A stretch of 64,000 nt of DNA from Pseudomonadota bacterium (GCA_021779835.1 JAJXZX010000005.1:1-64000); one strand, 5' to 3'. Positions 24,479 to 33,940 are shown, counted from the stretch's first letter. Numbers and translations: made by a program. Notes: a model not told the origin generated them from the letters alone.

Positions 24479-25567
24479 TCACAGGCCGAGCGACAGTTGG
24501 TCGCCGGGTTTTGGCGGCACTTTGAACAGATCACAGCGGAGCGGCGGCGTGGGGGTGTTGAGCCCGAGCCGCGCTTTGGCGAGGCGGAAGCGTTGCGCCA
24601 TAAGGTCGGCCCAGATCCCCTCGCCGCTCATGCGTTTGCCCCAGTCGGCGTCGTAGTCCTTGCCGCCATGCAACTCGCGCACGCGGCCCATCACATGGGC
24701 GGCGCGGTCGGGGTAGTGCTGCGCCAGCCAATCGCGGAACAGCGGCGAGACCTCCCGCGGCAGGCGTAGCGAGATCATCGCGGCGCTGGTGGCGCCTGCG
24801 TCGCGCGCGGCGGCGAGGATAGGCTCCAGCTCGTGATCGGTGAGGCCGGGGACCAGTGGCGCCACCATGACGCGGGTCGGGATGCCCGCTTCGGCAAGGC
24901 GGCGGAGGGTGGCGAGGCGACGCGCCGGCGTGGGCACGCGCGGCTCCATCTTGCGCGACAGCGTGGCGTCCAATGTGGTGACCGAGATGCCGACATGGGC
25001 GATGCCGAGGGCCGCCATCGGGGCAAGGAGGTCGATATCGCGTTCGATCAGCGTGCCTTTGGTGGTGATGGCGACCGGGTGGTGGTGGGCGGACAACACC
25101 GTGAGCACCGCGCGCATCACGCCGAGGTCGGCCTCGATCGGTTGATAGGGGTCGGTGTTGGTGCCGATCGCGAGGGGGGCGGGGCGGTAGCTTTTGGCGG
25201 AAAACTCGCGGGCCAGCACGGCGGCGATGCCCGGGCGCGCGATCAGTTTGGTTTCGAAATCAAGGCCGGGCGAGAGGCCGAGGTAGGCGTGCGTCGGGCG
25301 GGCGAAGCAGTAGATGCAGCCGTGCTCGCAGCCGCGATAGGGGTTGAGCGAGCGGTCGAATGGCAGATCGGGCGAGGTGTTGCGGGTGATGGCGCTGCGC
25401 GGGGTTTCCACCGCGACCTCGGTGCGCAGGAGTTTGGGCTCCTCCTCGCGGTCCCAGCCGTCGTGGAACACCACGCGGGACTGCGGCTCATAGCGACCGG
25501 ACGCATTTGCGGTGGCACCGCGGGCGCGGACGTTCAGCGAGGGCGGCAGGGTTTCATCGGCGGACAT
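24479..25567 (-). CDS. PA0069-family radical SAM protein
   Basis: A 362-residue radical SAM protein of the SplB-like PA0069/Rv2578c family. The 4Fe-4S ligands are in GCEHGCIYCFARPTH (Cys80, Cys84, Cys87; CX3CX2C), followed by a TIM-barrel pattern with TNTDPYQP and TTKGTLIERD. Members resemble spore photoproduct lyase but are found in non-sporulating bacteria, and the reaction is not established. It is transcribed opposite to bmt and the corrinoid gene, lying between them. Confidence 0.88.
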   Translation of the reverse strand: MSADETLPPSLNVRARGATANASGRYEPQSRVVFHDGWDREEEPKLLRTEVAVETPRSAITRNTSPDLPFDRSLNPYRGCEHGCIYCFARPTHAYLGLSPGLDFETKLIARPGIAAVLAREFSAKSYRPAPLAIGTNTDPYQPIEADLGVMRAVLTVLSAHHHPVAITTKGTLIERDIDLLAPMAALGIAHVGISVTTLDATLSRKMEPRVPTPARRLATLRRLAEAGIPTRVMVAPLVPGLTDHELEPILAAARDAGATSAAMISLRLPREVSPLFRDWLAQHYPDRAAHVMGRVRELHGGKDYDADWGKRMSGEGIWADLMAQRFRLAKARLGLNTPTPPLRCDLFKVPPKPGDQLSLGL

Positions 25568-25743
25568 GCGCGATATCTAGAACAAATGCGGAACGAAATC
25601 CAGCAAGCGCGCATCACATTCCGCTTGATCGGCGCACCAACTTCGGCCAAGTCGTGGAATGCACGGCGCATGTCGTAATCCGGACAGTGATGCCAGGGCT
25701 TTGGCCGCATTTAGAGCCTACCACGCGACCGCAGGAGAATGTC

Positions 25744-26439
25744 ATGGCCGACGACGAAATCATCCTTTCCGAACTCTCGGACGACGAACTCGTCTTGCAG
25801 ATGCATGACGACCTTTACGACGGTCTTAAGGAAGAGATCGAAGAATCGGTGAACATTCTGCTGGAGCGGAAATGGACCCCCTATGACGTGCTGACCAAGG
25901 CATTGGTCGCGGGCATGACCATCGTGGGCTACGACTTCCGCGACGGCATCCTGTTCGTGCCGGAAGTGCTGCTGGCCGCCAATGCGATGAAGGCGGGGAT
26001 GTTCATCCTCAAGCCGCTGCTGGCCGAAACCGGCGCGCCGCGTATGGGCAAGATGGTGATCGGCACCGTCAAGGGCGACATCCACGACATCGGCAAGAAC
26101 CTTGTGGCGATGATGATGGAGGGCGCGGGCTTTGAGGTGCGCGACCTTGGCATCAACAACTCGGTCGAGAAGTATCTGGCGGCGCTGGAAGAAGATCAGC
26201 CGGACATTCTGGGGATGTCGGCGCTTTTGACCACGACGATGCCCTATATGAAGGTGGTGATCGACACGCTGAAGGAAAAAGGCCTGCGCGAGGAGTATAT
26301 CGTGCTGGTCGGTGGCGCGCCGCTGAACGAAGAGTTTGGCAAGGCGATCGGCGCCGATGCCTATTGCCGCGATGCCGCCGTTGCGGTGGAAACCGCCAAG
26401 CAATACATGCTGCGCAAGCACAACGCCGTCGCGGGCTGA
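25744..26439 (+). CDS. corrinoid (B12-binding) protein of split methionine synthase
   Basis: A 231-residue methyl-carrier protein. A helical cap domain (about 10-100) precedes a Rossmann B12-binding domain with the lower-ligand motif GDIHDIGKNL (His114), then MSALLTTT and VGGAPLNEEFG. Layout and length match methyltransferase cognate corrinoid proteins. With bmt upstream and DUF1638 downstream, it is most likely the cobalamin module that shuttles the methyl group to homocysteine. AGGAG precedes the ATG, and a strong terminator follows. Confidence 0.9.
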   Translation: MADDEIILSELSDDELVLQMHDDLYDGLKEEIEESVNILLERKWTPYDVLTKALVAGMTIVGYDFRDGILFVPEVLLAANAMKAGMFILKPLLAETGAPRMGKMVIGTVKGDIHDIGKNLVAMMMEGAGFEVRDLGINNSVEKYLAALEEDQPDILGMSALLTTTMPYMKVVIDTLKEKGLREEYIVLVGGAPLNEEFGKAIGADAYCRDAAVAVETAKQYMLRKHNAVAG

Positions 26440-26458
26440 GGCCACGGAAAATTGAAGC

Positions 26459-26485
26459 GGCCCCGGCGCGATCCGGGGCCTTTTT
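26459..26485 (+). terminator. rho-independent terminator after the corrinoid gene
   Basis: A perfect 8-bp stem GGCCCCGG/CCGGGGCC with a 6-base loop is followed by five T residues, 20 bases after the stop at 26439. Confidence 0.93.
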
Positions 26486-26548
26486 CATTGCGACGTCTTG
26501 GATTGGTGGCGTCGAAGCGCCACATCTGTCGTGAAGGAGGCCGCTGCC

Positions 26549-26713
26549 ATGCCGCTGCGCGCGTTCATTCTGTTGATCGTTGCCGTGATGTCTGCCGCCG
26601 CTGTGACGCTGGGCGCGGGCTATCTGCTGCGCGGCGGCATTGGCGAGGGGGCGGCCATCGGGGCGCTGCTGGCGGCGGCGCTGGCGCTGCAAATCGCGGC
26701 GCGACGCGCATGA
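26549..26713 (+). CDS. small two-helix membrane protein
   Basis: A 54-residue hydrophobic protein with two predicted helices (about 5-27 and 33-50) joined by a short RGGIGEG turn. A perfect AAGGAGG ribosome-binding site precedes the ATG, and the stop overlaps the DUF1638 start by 4 bases (ATGA), which strongly supports translation. Function is unknown; by position it may assist DUF1638 or serve only as a coupling ORF. Confidence 0.65.
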   Translation: MPLRAFILLIVAVMSAAAVTLGAGYLLRGGIGEGAAIGALLAAALALQIAARRA

Positions 26714-27345
26714 TCCCCGATGACCGCAGCCTGACCGAACGCGGCCTGCCGCTGGAGGCGCATCAGGGGCGGGTGCTGCTGTTGGCCTGCGGTGCACTGG
26801 CGCATGAAATCCTGACGCTGAAGCGGATGAATGGCTGGGATCATCTTGATCTGACCTGCCTGCCCGCCAATCTGCACCTGTGGCCCGACCGAATTCCGGC
26901 GGCGGTCGAGGCGGCGGTGCTGGAGCATCGCGACGCTTACGCGCAGGTCTTTGTCGTCTATGCCGATTGCGGCACCGGCGGGCTTTTATTGCAAAAGTGC
27001 AAGGATCTGGGCGTCGAGATGGTCGAAGGCCCGCATTGTTATTCGTTTTTTGAAGGCAACGACGCGTTCGCCAAGCTGGCCGACGATGAATTCTCGGCGT
27101 TTTATCTGACCGATTTTCTGGTGCGCCAGTTCGATGCCTTTGTGTGGCGCCCGATGGGCCTCGACCGCCACCCGGAACTGCGTGACATGTATTTCGGCAA
27201 TTACACCAAGCTAGTCTATCAGGCGCAAACCAATGACGCAGGTCTGGACGCCAAGGCAGAGGACTGCGCGCGTCGCCTTGGGTTGGCGTATGAGCGGCGG
27301 TTTACCGGCTACGGCGATCTGGCGACAACCCTCGCGCGGCTTTAG
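26710..27345 (+). CDS. DUF1638 protein linked to the split methionine synthase
   Basis: A 211-residue DUF1638 protein. Visible marks are LLLACGALAHEI near the N-terminus, HLWPDRIP, VVYADCGTGGLL (conserved Cys) and GPHCYSFFEG. Gene-fitness work in Rhodobacterales (Phaeobacter) linked DUF1638 to function of the multi-part B12-dependent methionine synthase, probably in reactivating oxidised cobalamin. The nearby corrinoid protein and bmt agree. It starts within the stop of the small membrane protein and ends convergently with sufE, overlapping by 3 bases. Confidence 0.85.
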   Translation: MIPDDRSLTERGLPLEAHQGRVLLLACGALAHEILTLKRMNGWDHLDLTCLPANLHLWPDRIPAAVEAAVLEHRDAYAQVFVVYADCGTGGLLLQKCKDLGVEMVEGPHCYSFFEGNDAFAKLADDEFSAFYLTDFLVRQFDAFVWRPMGLDRHPELRDMYFGNYTKLVYQAQTNDAGLDAKAEDCARRLGLAYERRFTGYGDLATTLARL

Positions 27346-27770
27346 GCGCTGGCGGCGGCGGCGGCGACCGAGCGAATCCGCTCTACCATCGCGCGCACTC
27401 CGTTTGATCGTTGGGCGGACAGGTGTTCGGCAAGACCAAGCCGCGTCAGTTCGGCGGGCGCATCCACCTTCAGCACCTCGGCGACCGTCAGGCCCGCGTA
27501 AAGCGCGTGCAACACCGCGACCAGACCGCGCACGATCAGTGCGTCACTTTCGCCCTGAAAGTCGAACACCGCGCCAGGCCCCTGCCCTTCGACGCGCGGC
27601 AGGATCCAGACCTGACTGGCGCAGCCCAAAACCTTGGTGGCCGGCACGCGAAACGCCTCGTCCAACGGCGGCATGGCGCGGCCAAGCTCGATCACATGGC
27701 GATAGCGGTCTTCCCAATCGTCCAGAAATTCGAACGTCTCGGCGATCTCTTCGAATGCAGGCGTAGCCAT
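27342..27770 (-). CDS. sufE: SufE-family sulfur acceptor
   Basis: A 142-residue SufE protein, which accepts persulfide from the cysteine desulfurase SufS and stimulates Fe-S cluster assembly. The acceptor Cys50 is in KVLGCASQVW and the partner motif LVAVLHALYAGLT is present. The ATG at 27770 has GGGAGA at ribosome-binding distance; the longer frame upstream overlaps the divergent lipoprotein gene and is rejected. Other suf genes are not in the window. Confidence 0.92.
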   Translation of the reverse strand: MATPAFEEIAETFEFLDDWEDRYRHVIELGRAMPPLDEAFRVPATKVLGCASQVWILPRVEGQGPGAVFDFQGESDALIVRGLVAVLHALYAGLTVAEVLKVDAPAELTRLGLAEHLSAQRSNGVRAMVERIRSVAAAAASA

Positions 27771-27894
27771 CGGTTTCTCCCTCACTGACCATTGACGTAA
27801 GGCGCGCGTGCGTAAAGGTCCAGTCCATGCGACGAGCGCCTTTTCAAAGCCCCCGCTTTCGGCTACCCAAGACCGGAACTGATAGGGGAGCGAG

Positions 27895-28365
27895 ATGAGA
27901 AAACCGTTGCTGGTCGCGATGATGGTGGCCCTGTCGCTCGGTGGCTGCGCGAGCGTGCGCAGCTCGCGGCTCAATCCGTTCAACTGGTTCGGAGGATCGA
28001 CGCAGAAAGCCACCGACAAGCTCGCCGCAGTTGCACAAGTCAGCACTGAACACCGCCCGCTGGTCGATACGGTCGAATCGCTGGTGATCGAGAAGATCCC
28101 CGGCGGCGCCATCGTGCGCGCCACCGGCCTTTCGGCGACGCAGGGTTATTGGGACGCGGCCCTGATTTCCGACACCGGCAACGTGGCCGTCAACGGCGTG
28201 CTGACCTATCGCTTCGTGATTTCGCCGCCCGCGAAGGCCGCGGCTGTCTCGACGCCGCAATCGCGCGAGGTGACGGTGGCGCGCTATCTTACGACGATTG
28301 AGCTGGACAGCGTGCGCGAGATCACCGTGGTCGGCGCCAGCAATTCCCGCTCCAGCCGCCGCTAA
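27895..28365 (+). CDS. predicted lipoprotein, unknown function
   Basis: A 156-residue protein with a signal peptide ending in the lipobox LGGC (Cys18), followed by ASVRSSRLNPFNWFGGS, a hallmark of a Rhodobacterales lipoprotein group. The rest is predicted to be beta-rich, with a conserved VEKIPGGAIVRATGLS stretch and a basic C-terminus. It should be anchored to the outer membrane, since residue +2 is Ala and not Asp. Function is unknown. It is divergent from sufE. Confidence 0.75.
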   Translation: MRKPLLVAMMVALSLGGCASVRSSRLNPFNWFGGSTQKATDKLAAVAQVSTEHRPLVDTVESLVIEKIPGGAIVRATGLSATQGYWDAALISDTGNVAVNGVLTYRFVISPPAKAAAVSTPQSREVTVARYLTTIELDSVREITVVGASNSRSSRR

Positions 28366-28377
28366 GGCGCGCGCGCG

Positions 28378-29532
28378 TCAGATCTTGATGACGCGCACGT
28401 CCGAGCCTTTGGCAGTCAGCGCGATCTCGCCCTTGCACAGCCGCAACGCGTCTTCGCCGAACACTTCGGCGCGCCAGCCGTGCAGGGCGGGCATGTCGCG
28501 CTCGCCCGCCGCGATGGCGTCCAGATCGGCGGCAGAGGCGATCAGCTTCGCCGCAACCCCCGAGCCTTCAGACTTGGCCTTCAACAGCACGCGCAACAGA
28601 TCGGCGAGGGCCGGATTGACCTGCAACTGCTCGCGGCTGAGGTCGGGCTTGGGCATATCCTCGGGCTTCATCGCAAGGCCCGCCTTCACCGCGGCAAGGA
28701 TGCCATCGGCGATCTCGCCCCGCCGCGCTTCGCGCAGCAGCAGGCGGGAGCGGCCAAGATCGTCATAATTCAGCGGCTTGGTCGAGGCGAGCTCAACCAG
28801 CGCGTCGTCCTTGTAGATGCGCGAACGCGGGATGTTGTGCCCCTGCGCATAAGCCTCACGGAAACGGGCGAGTTCCTGGACCACGGCAAGGAATTTGCCG
28901 GAATTGGTGCGCGTCTTGACACGCTGCCACGCCTCGGCAGGATCGACGGTGTAGGTGGCGGGGTCGAGCAGCACGGCAAGTTCCTCGGCGACCCATTTCT
29001 GGCGGCCCGACTTCTCGATCTCCCGCGCGAGGAATTCGTAGATCACCCGCAGGTGGGTGACGTCGGCCACCGCGTAGGTCAGCTGCGCGTCCGACAGCGG
29101 GCGGCGCGACCAATCGGTGAAGCGCGAGGATTTGTCCAACGGCTCTTTGGCGATCTTTTTGACCAGCGTTTCATAGCCGACCTGCTCGCCAAAGCCGCAA
29201 ACCATGGCGGCGACTTGGGTGTCGAACAGGGGGGTGGGGAACACCTTGCCCTCGACAAAGAAGATCTCGAGATCCTGCCGCGCGGCGTGGAACACCTTGA
29301 CGGTGCCCTCATGGCGGAACAGGTCATAAAGCGGCTCTTGCGACAGGCCCTCGGCCAAGGGATCGATCAGCACCGCCTCGCCATCCTTGCCGGGCAGCGC
29401 CATCTGGATCAGGCACAGTTTCGACCAATAGGTTCGCTCGCGCAGGAACTCGGTATCGACGGTGACATAGGGTTGGGCTTTGGCGGCTGCGCAAAAACGG
29501 GCGAGCTCTTCGGTCGTGGTTATGGTGTGCAT
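28378..29532 (-). CDS. rnd: ribonuclease D
   Basis: A 384-residue 3'-5' exoribonuclease for tRNA and small RNA 3' ends. DEDD catalytic acids are seen in VTVDTEFLRE (Exo I), FHAARQDLEIF (Exo II) and the Exo III region YAVADVTHL with its tyrosine. A HRDC domain occupies about residues 205-290. The length matches the family. It ends 12 bp from the convergent lipoprotein gene. Confidence 0.95.
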   Translation of the reverse strand: MHTITTTEELARFCAAAKAQPYVTVDTEFLRERTYWSKLCLIQMALPGKDGEAVLIDPLAEGLSQEPLYDLFRHEGTVKVFHAARQDLEIFFVEGKVFPTPLFDTQVAAMVCGFGEQVGYETLVKKIAKEPLDKSSRFTDWSRRPLSDAQLTYAVADVTHLRVIYEFLAREIEKSGRQKWVAEELAVLLDPATYTVDPAEAWQRVKTRTNSGKFLAVVQELARFREAYAQGHNIPRSRIYKDDALVELASTKPLNYDDLGRSRLLLREARRGEIADGILAAVKAGLAMKPEDMPKPDLSREQLQVNPALADLLRVLLKAKSEGSGVAAKLIASAADLDAIAAGERDMPALHGWRAEVFGEDALRLCKGEIALTAKGSDVRVIKI

Positions 29533-29849
29533 CCGGGTCCCGGCCTGACGTTTGGTGCGGGGTCATCCCGCAATTCCGCTATAGGGGGCGGGGAAACGAA
29601 AGGAAAGGGCCGCGCGGGGGAGGCTCGGCGCCGGGATCGGGATAGCGCGGCAGGCGCGCGCGATGGCGCGCCATGCAACCCTACGTCAGTGCGTTGATTT
29701 TATTATGGTTCACTATTTTTTGTGCCCCAAATGCCACCCCGGCCCCCACGCGCCCCTTTCGGCTTCTTTTTGGCAAAAATACTCCCGCCGGAGGCTCCGG
29801 CGGTGGGGTCTGCGCCTCCGGCGGGGATATTTGGACCAAAGCAAATGGC
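29533..29849. repeat. gene-free region with palindromic GAGTATTT element after purN
   Basis: No gene is supported here. From about 29770 to 29839 there is a large imperfect palindrome. Its 12-bp perfect arms are CCCGCCGGAGGC (29784-29795) and GCCTCCGGCGGG (29814-29825), flanked by TTGGCAAAAATACTC on one side and the inverse-like GATATTTGGACCAA on the other. A nested 8-bp stem is at 29785-29803. Read on the minus strand it follows purN as a hairpin with a T-rich tail, so it probably ends purMN transcripts. Confidence 0.75.
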
Positions 29850-30443
29850 TTAGGGCAGCAACACCGGGCGACGGTCGCCGGACGCGAAGCGGCGCAGGAC
29901 GGCGGGGTAAAGCAGGTGTTCCTGCACCAGCACGCGGGCGGACAGGCTGTCGGCGGTGTCATCAGGCAGGATCGGCACGCGGGCTTGGCCAAGGATGGGG
30001 CCCGCGTCGAGTTCGGGGATCACCTCATGCACGGTGCAGCCGGCCTCTCGGTCGTGGGCGTCCAGCGCGCGTTGGTGGGTGTGCAGGCCGGGATATTTCG
30101 GCAAAAGCGAGGGGTGGATGTTGAGCATCCGACCGGTGAAGTGGCCGATGAAGGCGGGCGTCAGGATGCGCATGAAGCCTGCGAGGCAGAGGATGTCGGG
30201 GCGAGCGGCGAGGATCGGACGCAGCAGCTCCGCCTCGAACGCGGCGCGGTCACCCTTGAAGGGGCGGTGATCGACTACCGCCGTCGGGATACCCATTTCG
30301 GCGGCGCGTTTGAGACCGCCCGCGCTTGCGTCATTGGCCAGCACCAGCACCGGGCGCGCCGGGTGGTCGCCCGTCATCGAGCGCGCCAGCGCCACCATGT
30401 TGGAGCCGCCTCCCGAGATCAGCAGGACGACGCGTTTGCTCAC
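29850..30443 (-). CDS. purN: phosphoribosylglycinamide formyltransferase
   Basis: GAR transformylase, 197 residues, using 10-formyl-THF in the third purine step. Seen are the start [11 protein letters not shown] (phosphate loop), the catalytic Asn-His-Asp set in [22 protein letters not shown], and [12 protein letters not shown]. The start is a GTG at 30443 that overlaps the purM stop (GTGA), so the two are coupled. Confidence 0.95.
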   Translation of the reverse strand: MSKRVVLLISGGGSNMVALARSMTGDHPARPVLVLANDASAGGLKRAAEMGIPTAVVDHRPFKGDRAAFEAELLRPILAARPDILCLAGFMRILTPAFIGHFTGRMLNIHPSLLPKYPGLHTHQRALDAHDREAGCTVHEVIPELDAGPILGQARVPILPDDTADSLSARVLVQEHLLYPAVLRRFASGDRRPVLLP

Positions 30444-31486
30444 GCGAGGGTGCCGCTGTAGCGCACGCCCTGCCCCGCGGTGACATGGCCAAGGCGGCTG
30501 ACGGTCTCGCCCGAGGCTTTCAGATGCGCCTCAATCGCGTCGGCGCGGTTTTGCGCCACGACCAGGATCATGCCGATGCCCGCGTTGAAGGTCTTGAGCA
30601 GTTCGGGCTGGCTGAGCTCTGCGGTATCGGCCAGCCAGCGGAACACCGGCGGCAGTTTCCATGCGGTCAGGTCGATGGTGGCGCCAAGGTCATCGGGCAG
30701 CACGCGCGGCAGGTTCTCGGTCAGGCCGCCGCCGGTGATGTGAGCGAGCGCGTGGACGCCGCCGGCGCGGATCGCATCCAGTGCGGATTTGACGTAAAGC
30801 CGGGTGGGCGTCAGCAGGGCCGCGCCCAGCGTGCCGTCGCCGAACGGCGAGGGCGCGTCCCATGCGAGGCCAGAGCGTTCCACCACTTTGCGCACGAGGC
30901 TGTAGCCGTTGGAATGCACGCCGTCCGAGGCGAGGCCCAGCAGCACGTCGCCCTCAACCACGCCTGCGGGCAGGTCTTGGCCACGCTCCATCGCGCCGAC
31001 GGCGAAGCCAGCAAGGTCGAAGTCGCCGCCGTGATACATACCGGGCATTTCGGCGGTCTCGCCGCCCACCAGCGCGCAACCGGATTGGGCGCAGCCTTCG
31101 GCGATGCCGGTGATGATGGCGGTGGCCTGGTCAACGTCCAGCTTGCCGGTGGCGAAGTAGTCGAGGAACAGCAGCGGTTCCGCGCCTTGGCACACGAGGT
31201 CGTTGACGCACATGGCGACAAGGTCGATGCCGATGGTAGCGACATTGCCGGTGTCGATTGCGATGCGCAGCTTGGTGCCAACGCCGTCGGTCGCCGCAAC
31301 AAGGATCGGGTCGTTGTAGCCTGCCGCCTTGAGGTCAAACAGCGCGCCAAAGCCGCCGAGGCCGGACATCGAGCCCGCCCGCGTGGTGCGTTTGGCGGCG
31401 GGCTTGATCCGCTCGACCAGCGCATTGCCCGCGTCAATGTCGACGCCTGCGTCGGCATAGGTCAGGCCGTTTTTCGGTTGCGTCAT
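30440..31486 (-). CDS. purM: phosphoribosylformylglycinamidine cyclo-ligase
   Basis: AIR synthetase, 348 residues, closing the imidazole ring in the fifth purine step. Typical segments seen are [13 protein letters not shown], the glycine-rich [23 protein letters not shown] and [11 protein letters not shown]. It is followed by purN with a 4-base overlap, the common purMN operon. Confidence 0.97.
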   Translation of the reverse strand: MTQPKNGLTYADAGVDIDAGNALVERIKPAAKRTTRAGSMSGLGGFGALFDLKAAGYNDPILVAATDGVGTKLRIAIDTGNVATIGIDLVAMCVNDLVCQGAEPLLFLDYFATGKLDVDQATAIITGIAEGCAQSGCALVGGETAEMPGMYHGGDFDLAGFAVGAMERGQDLPAGVVEGDVLLGLASDGVHSNGYSLVRKVVERSGLAWDAPSPFGDGTLGAALLTPTRLYVKSALDAIRAGGVHALAHITGGGLTENLPRVLPDDLGATIDLTAWKLPPVFRWLADTAELSQPELLKTFNAGIGMILVVAQNRADAIEAHLKASGETVSRLGHVTAGQGVRYSGTLA

Positions 31487-31799
31487 CTGGCGGTCCCCTT
31501 TGGCGGTTTTGCCGATGCTCTAGACGATTGGCGGCTCTTGCGCAACGAGGCGGCGCGGGGTTTTCACGCGGAAGCAGGCGGCGGCGTCAATACTGGCCGC
31601 TCCCGAAGGGCTGATCGGACCGGGGGCCGCGAGGGATGCGAAGGCTCCGCCGCACGGGGCACATCGAAACACCGCCCCGCACGCGCCTGGAATCAAATTC
31701 AAAATTCGGCGGCTGTGGTCCGCGTTGCCCGGAACCACCCAATCCCCCCGAATGGGAAAGGAAGCCGGGGCTTTGCCAAACCCCGGCCTCTGACCGGGA
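31487..31799. terminator. intergenic region with terminator of the ABC operon
   Basis: No gene is seen in these 313 bp. A hairpin GCCGGGG/CCCCGGC (31764-31787) lies 13 bases past the stop of the binding-protein gene. On the minus strand it is followed by TTCCTTT, a likely terminator for the importer operon. The rest, up to the purM start, presumably carries the purM promoter, which I cannot place. Confidence 0.65.
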
Positions 31800-32888
31800 T
31801 CAGACGCCCCAGATTTTCGCATAGGCGTCGCGGTAGCCGTTGCCGGGATCAAAGATGTTCTTGTCGCCACCGTCGAACGCGACGTTCTCTTTGGTCACGA
31901 CATGCAGCGGCGAGGTATAGCCCGACCAGGCCTGCCCCTGAACCGCGCGATTAAGCTCGTCCACCAGTTGCCAGCCTTGCAGGTTCAGCGGCTCTGCCAC
32001 CGTCACCGCCTGATACTGGCCCGCCCGAATACGCTGATAGGCGCTTTCCGAGCCGTCGCCCGCTGCAACCGCCTTGGGTGCGCCATCGCCCGCGATGCCG
32101 GCGGCCGCCAAGGCCGGGCCCATGAAGTCGAAGTAGATGTCGTTGATCGCCAGGCTGTGCGTCCACTTCGCCCCATATTTTTGCAGCAAGGCGGTGGTCA
32201 GCGTGGGCATCCGGTTAGAGGTGTCGGCGATCGGCGTATCGACATATTCCAGCACGGTGCCGCCGAGTTTCTCGATCTCTTGCTTCATGCGGTCGGCCTT
32301 GGCGATGGCGATGGCATAGGTCGAGTCGGTAAAGATCACCACGCCCGGCTTGCCGCCCGCATCGGCATAGGCCCAATCGGCCGCAACCTGCGAGACCAGC
32401 ATCGGGTCGGTCGAGACGTTGGCGAAGACGCCCGCATCGGCATCGGGCCCGATCTTGGGCGAGGCGTGCCAGCTGACCATCGGCACCTTGGCATCATGCG
32501 CCTGCCCCATCGCGGCCTTCTGTTCCACCGCATCGAAGCCGTTGATGATGATGCCGTCGGGTTTCAGCGCCAAAGCTTGCCCAAACGCCGCCGCGCGCCC
32601 GCTGACCGAGCCTGCGCCATCCAGAACGCGCACCGTCCAGCCGATCTTCTTGGCGGCCTCCTGCACGCCGTTTGTGACGCCAAGGATACCGCCGTTCTTC
32701 ATATCGGCGGCCAGCACGACGATGGTCTTGCCCTTTGCCGCCTTGGGGCCGGTGGTGGGGCCGTCCCAGGTTTCCTGCTTGCCCGCGTATTTCTTCACCA
32801 GTGCCAGCGCGTCCGACATGGTATCGGCTAGGGCCGGAAAGGCTGCGGCGCTGGCCATCAAAGCGCCAAGGAATGTCCGTCTTTTCAT
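31800..32888 (-). CDS. periplasmic sugar-type ABC binding protein
   Basis: A 362-residue type I (ribose-binding-like) periplasmic protein. The Sec signal peptide MKRRTFLGALMASAAAFPALA starts with a twin-Arg-like RR but lacks a strong Tat motif. The mature part shows KTIVVLAADMKNGG, PDGIIINGFDA and VVIFTDSTYAIAIAKADRM, typical of substrate-binding proteins for CUT2 importers. I place the start at 32888 because GGAGGAG sits just upstream. It is the last gene of the three-gene importer operon; from context the ligand is probably a sugar acid or related compound. Confidence 0.88.
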   Translation of the reverse strand: MKRRTFLGALMASAAAFPALADTMSDALALVKKYAGKQETWDGPTTGPKAAKGKTIVVLAADMKNGGILGVTNGVQEAAKKIGWTVRVLDGAGSVSGRAAAFGQALALKPDGIIINGFDAVEQKAAMGQAHDAKVPMVSWHASPKIGPDADAGVFANVSTDPMLVSQVAADWAYADAGGKPGVVIFTDSTYAIAIAKADRMKQEIEKLGGTVLEYVDTPIADTSNRMPTLTTALLQKYGAKWTHSLAINDIYFDFMGPALAAAGIAGDGAPKAVAAGDGSESAYQRIRAGQYQAVTVAEPLNLQGWQLVDELNRAVQGQAWSGYTSPLHVVTKENVAFDGGDKNIFDPGNGYRDAYAKIWGV

Positions 32889-32917
32889 GATGTCTCCTCC
32901 CAGAGTTGTCATTTCAG

Positions 32918-33940
32918 TCACGTCTTAGCCGCGCCTTTGCGGCGCTGTGCATATCCTGCGATGCCGATGGCGATCAGCAGCGTGCAGCCGTTGAACATAG
33001 GCTCCACCCAGAACGATCCGCCGAATTGCTGGATGCCCGAGATGCCGACGGCAAGGATCGTCACGCCCACGATGGTGCCCCAGACGTTGACGCGGCCCGG
33101 CTTGATGGTGGTCGAACCAAGGAAGGCCCCGACCAGCGCGGGCAGCAGGTATTCCAGCCCGACGCTCGCCTGCCCGATGCGCAGTTTAGAGGCGAGGATG
33201 ACCCCGGTGACCGCGGTAAGCAGGCCCGAACTGACGAAGGCTCCCACCACGAATTTGCGCGTGGGAATGCCGTTCAGCTCTGCAGCGCGCTGGTTGGCGC
33301 CGATTGCGTAAAGGTAGCGACCGACCGGCGTGTATTCCAGCAGCAGCCACATCACGACGGACAGGGCCAGCACATAGAAGCCGGTGATCGGCAGGCCGAG
33401 GATAAAGGTGCCGTTGATCGCGTAAAAGCCGTTCGGCAACATGCCCACGACCTGCCGCCCGCCGGTGTGCCACAAAGCGATGGAATACAGCACCGTGCCC
33501 GTGCCCAGCGTGGCGATGAAGCTGTCAATCTTTGCCACTTCGACCAGCAGACCGTTCAGGAAGCCAACACCCGCACCCAACGCCAGCACGATCAGCACGG
33601 CCAGCGGCCACGGCACGCCGAACATCGTTTGCAGCGAGATGGCAAGGATGTGCCACAGCACGATGCCATAGCCCACCGTCAGGTCGATCCGCCCCGCCAC
33701 CATCGGGATCATCGCGGCCAGCGACAGCAGCGCAATGATCGACTTGTCCGACAGGATCGCCCGCAGGTTCAGCCGCGTCGGGAAGGTGTCGGGCAGCAGG
33801 ATCGAGAACAGAACCATCAGCAGCACCATCAGGATGACCAGCCCATAGGTCGGCGCCAGCCGGATCAGCCGCGGGCCAAGCGGAAGCCCCTTGAGGTCGT
33901 CCTTGGTAGGCTCCAGCGCATTCGATTCAAGCGACGGCAT
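32918..33940 (-). CDS. CUT2-family sugar ABC transporter permease
   Basis: A 340-residue RbsC-like inner-membrane permease with about 8-10 membrane helices. The ribose-permease signature is visible as IDSFIATLGTGTVLYSI and YAIGANQRAAELNGIPTRK (the loop that contacts the ATPase). Its start overlaps the end of the ATPase gene by 14 bases. It works with the binding protein and the double-domain ATPase as one importer. Confidence 0.92.
   Translation of the reverse strand: MPSLESNALEPTKDDLKGLPLGPRLIRLAPTYGLVILMVLLMVLFSILLPDTFPTRLNLRAILSDKSIIALLSLAAMIPMVAGRIDLTVGYGIVLWHILAISLQTMFGVPWPLAVLIVLALGAGVGFLNGLLVEVAKIDSFIATLGTGTVLYSIALWHTGGRQVVGMLPNGFYAINGTFILGLPITGFYVLALSVVMWLLLEYTPVGRYLYAIGANQRAAELNGIPTRKFVVGAFVSSGLLTAVTGVILASKLRIGQASVGLEYLLPALVGAFLGSTTIKPGRVNVWGTIVGVTILAVGISGIQQFGGSFWVEPMFNGCTLLIAIGIAGYAQRRKGAAKT

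Noticed and set aside
31487-31763. Possible small gene between purM and the importer operon
   Set aside because: Only short Arg/Pro-rich frames were seen; none has a ribosome-binding site or family marks.
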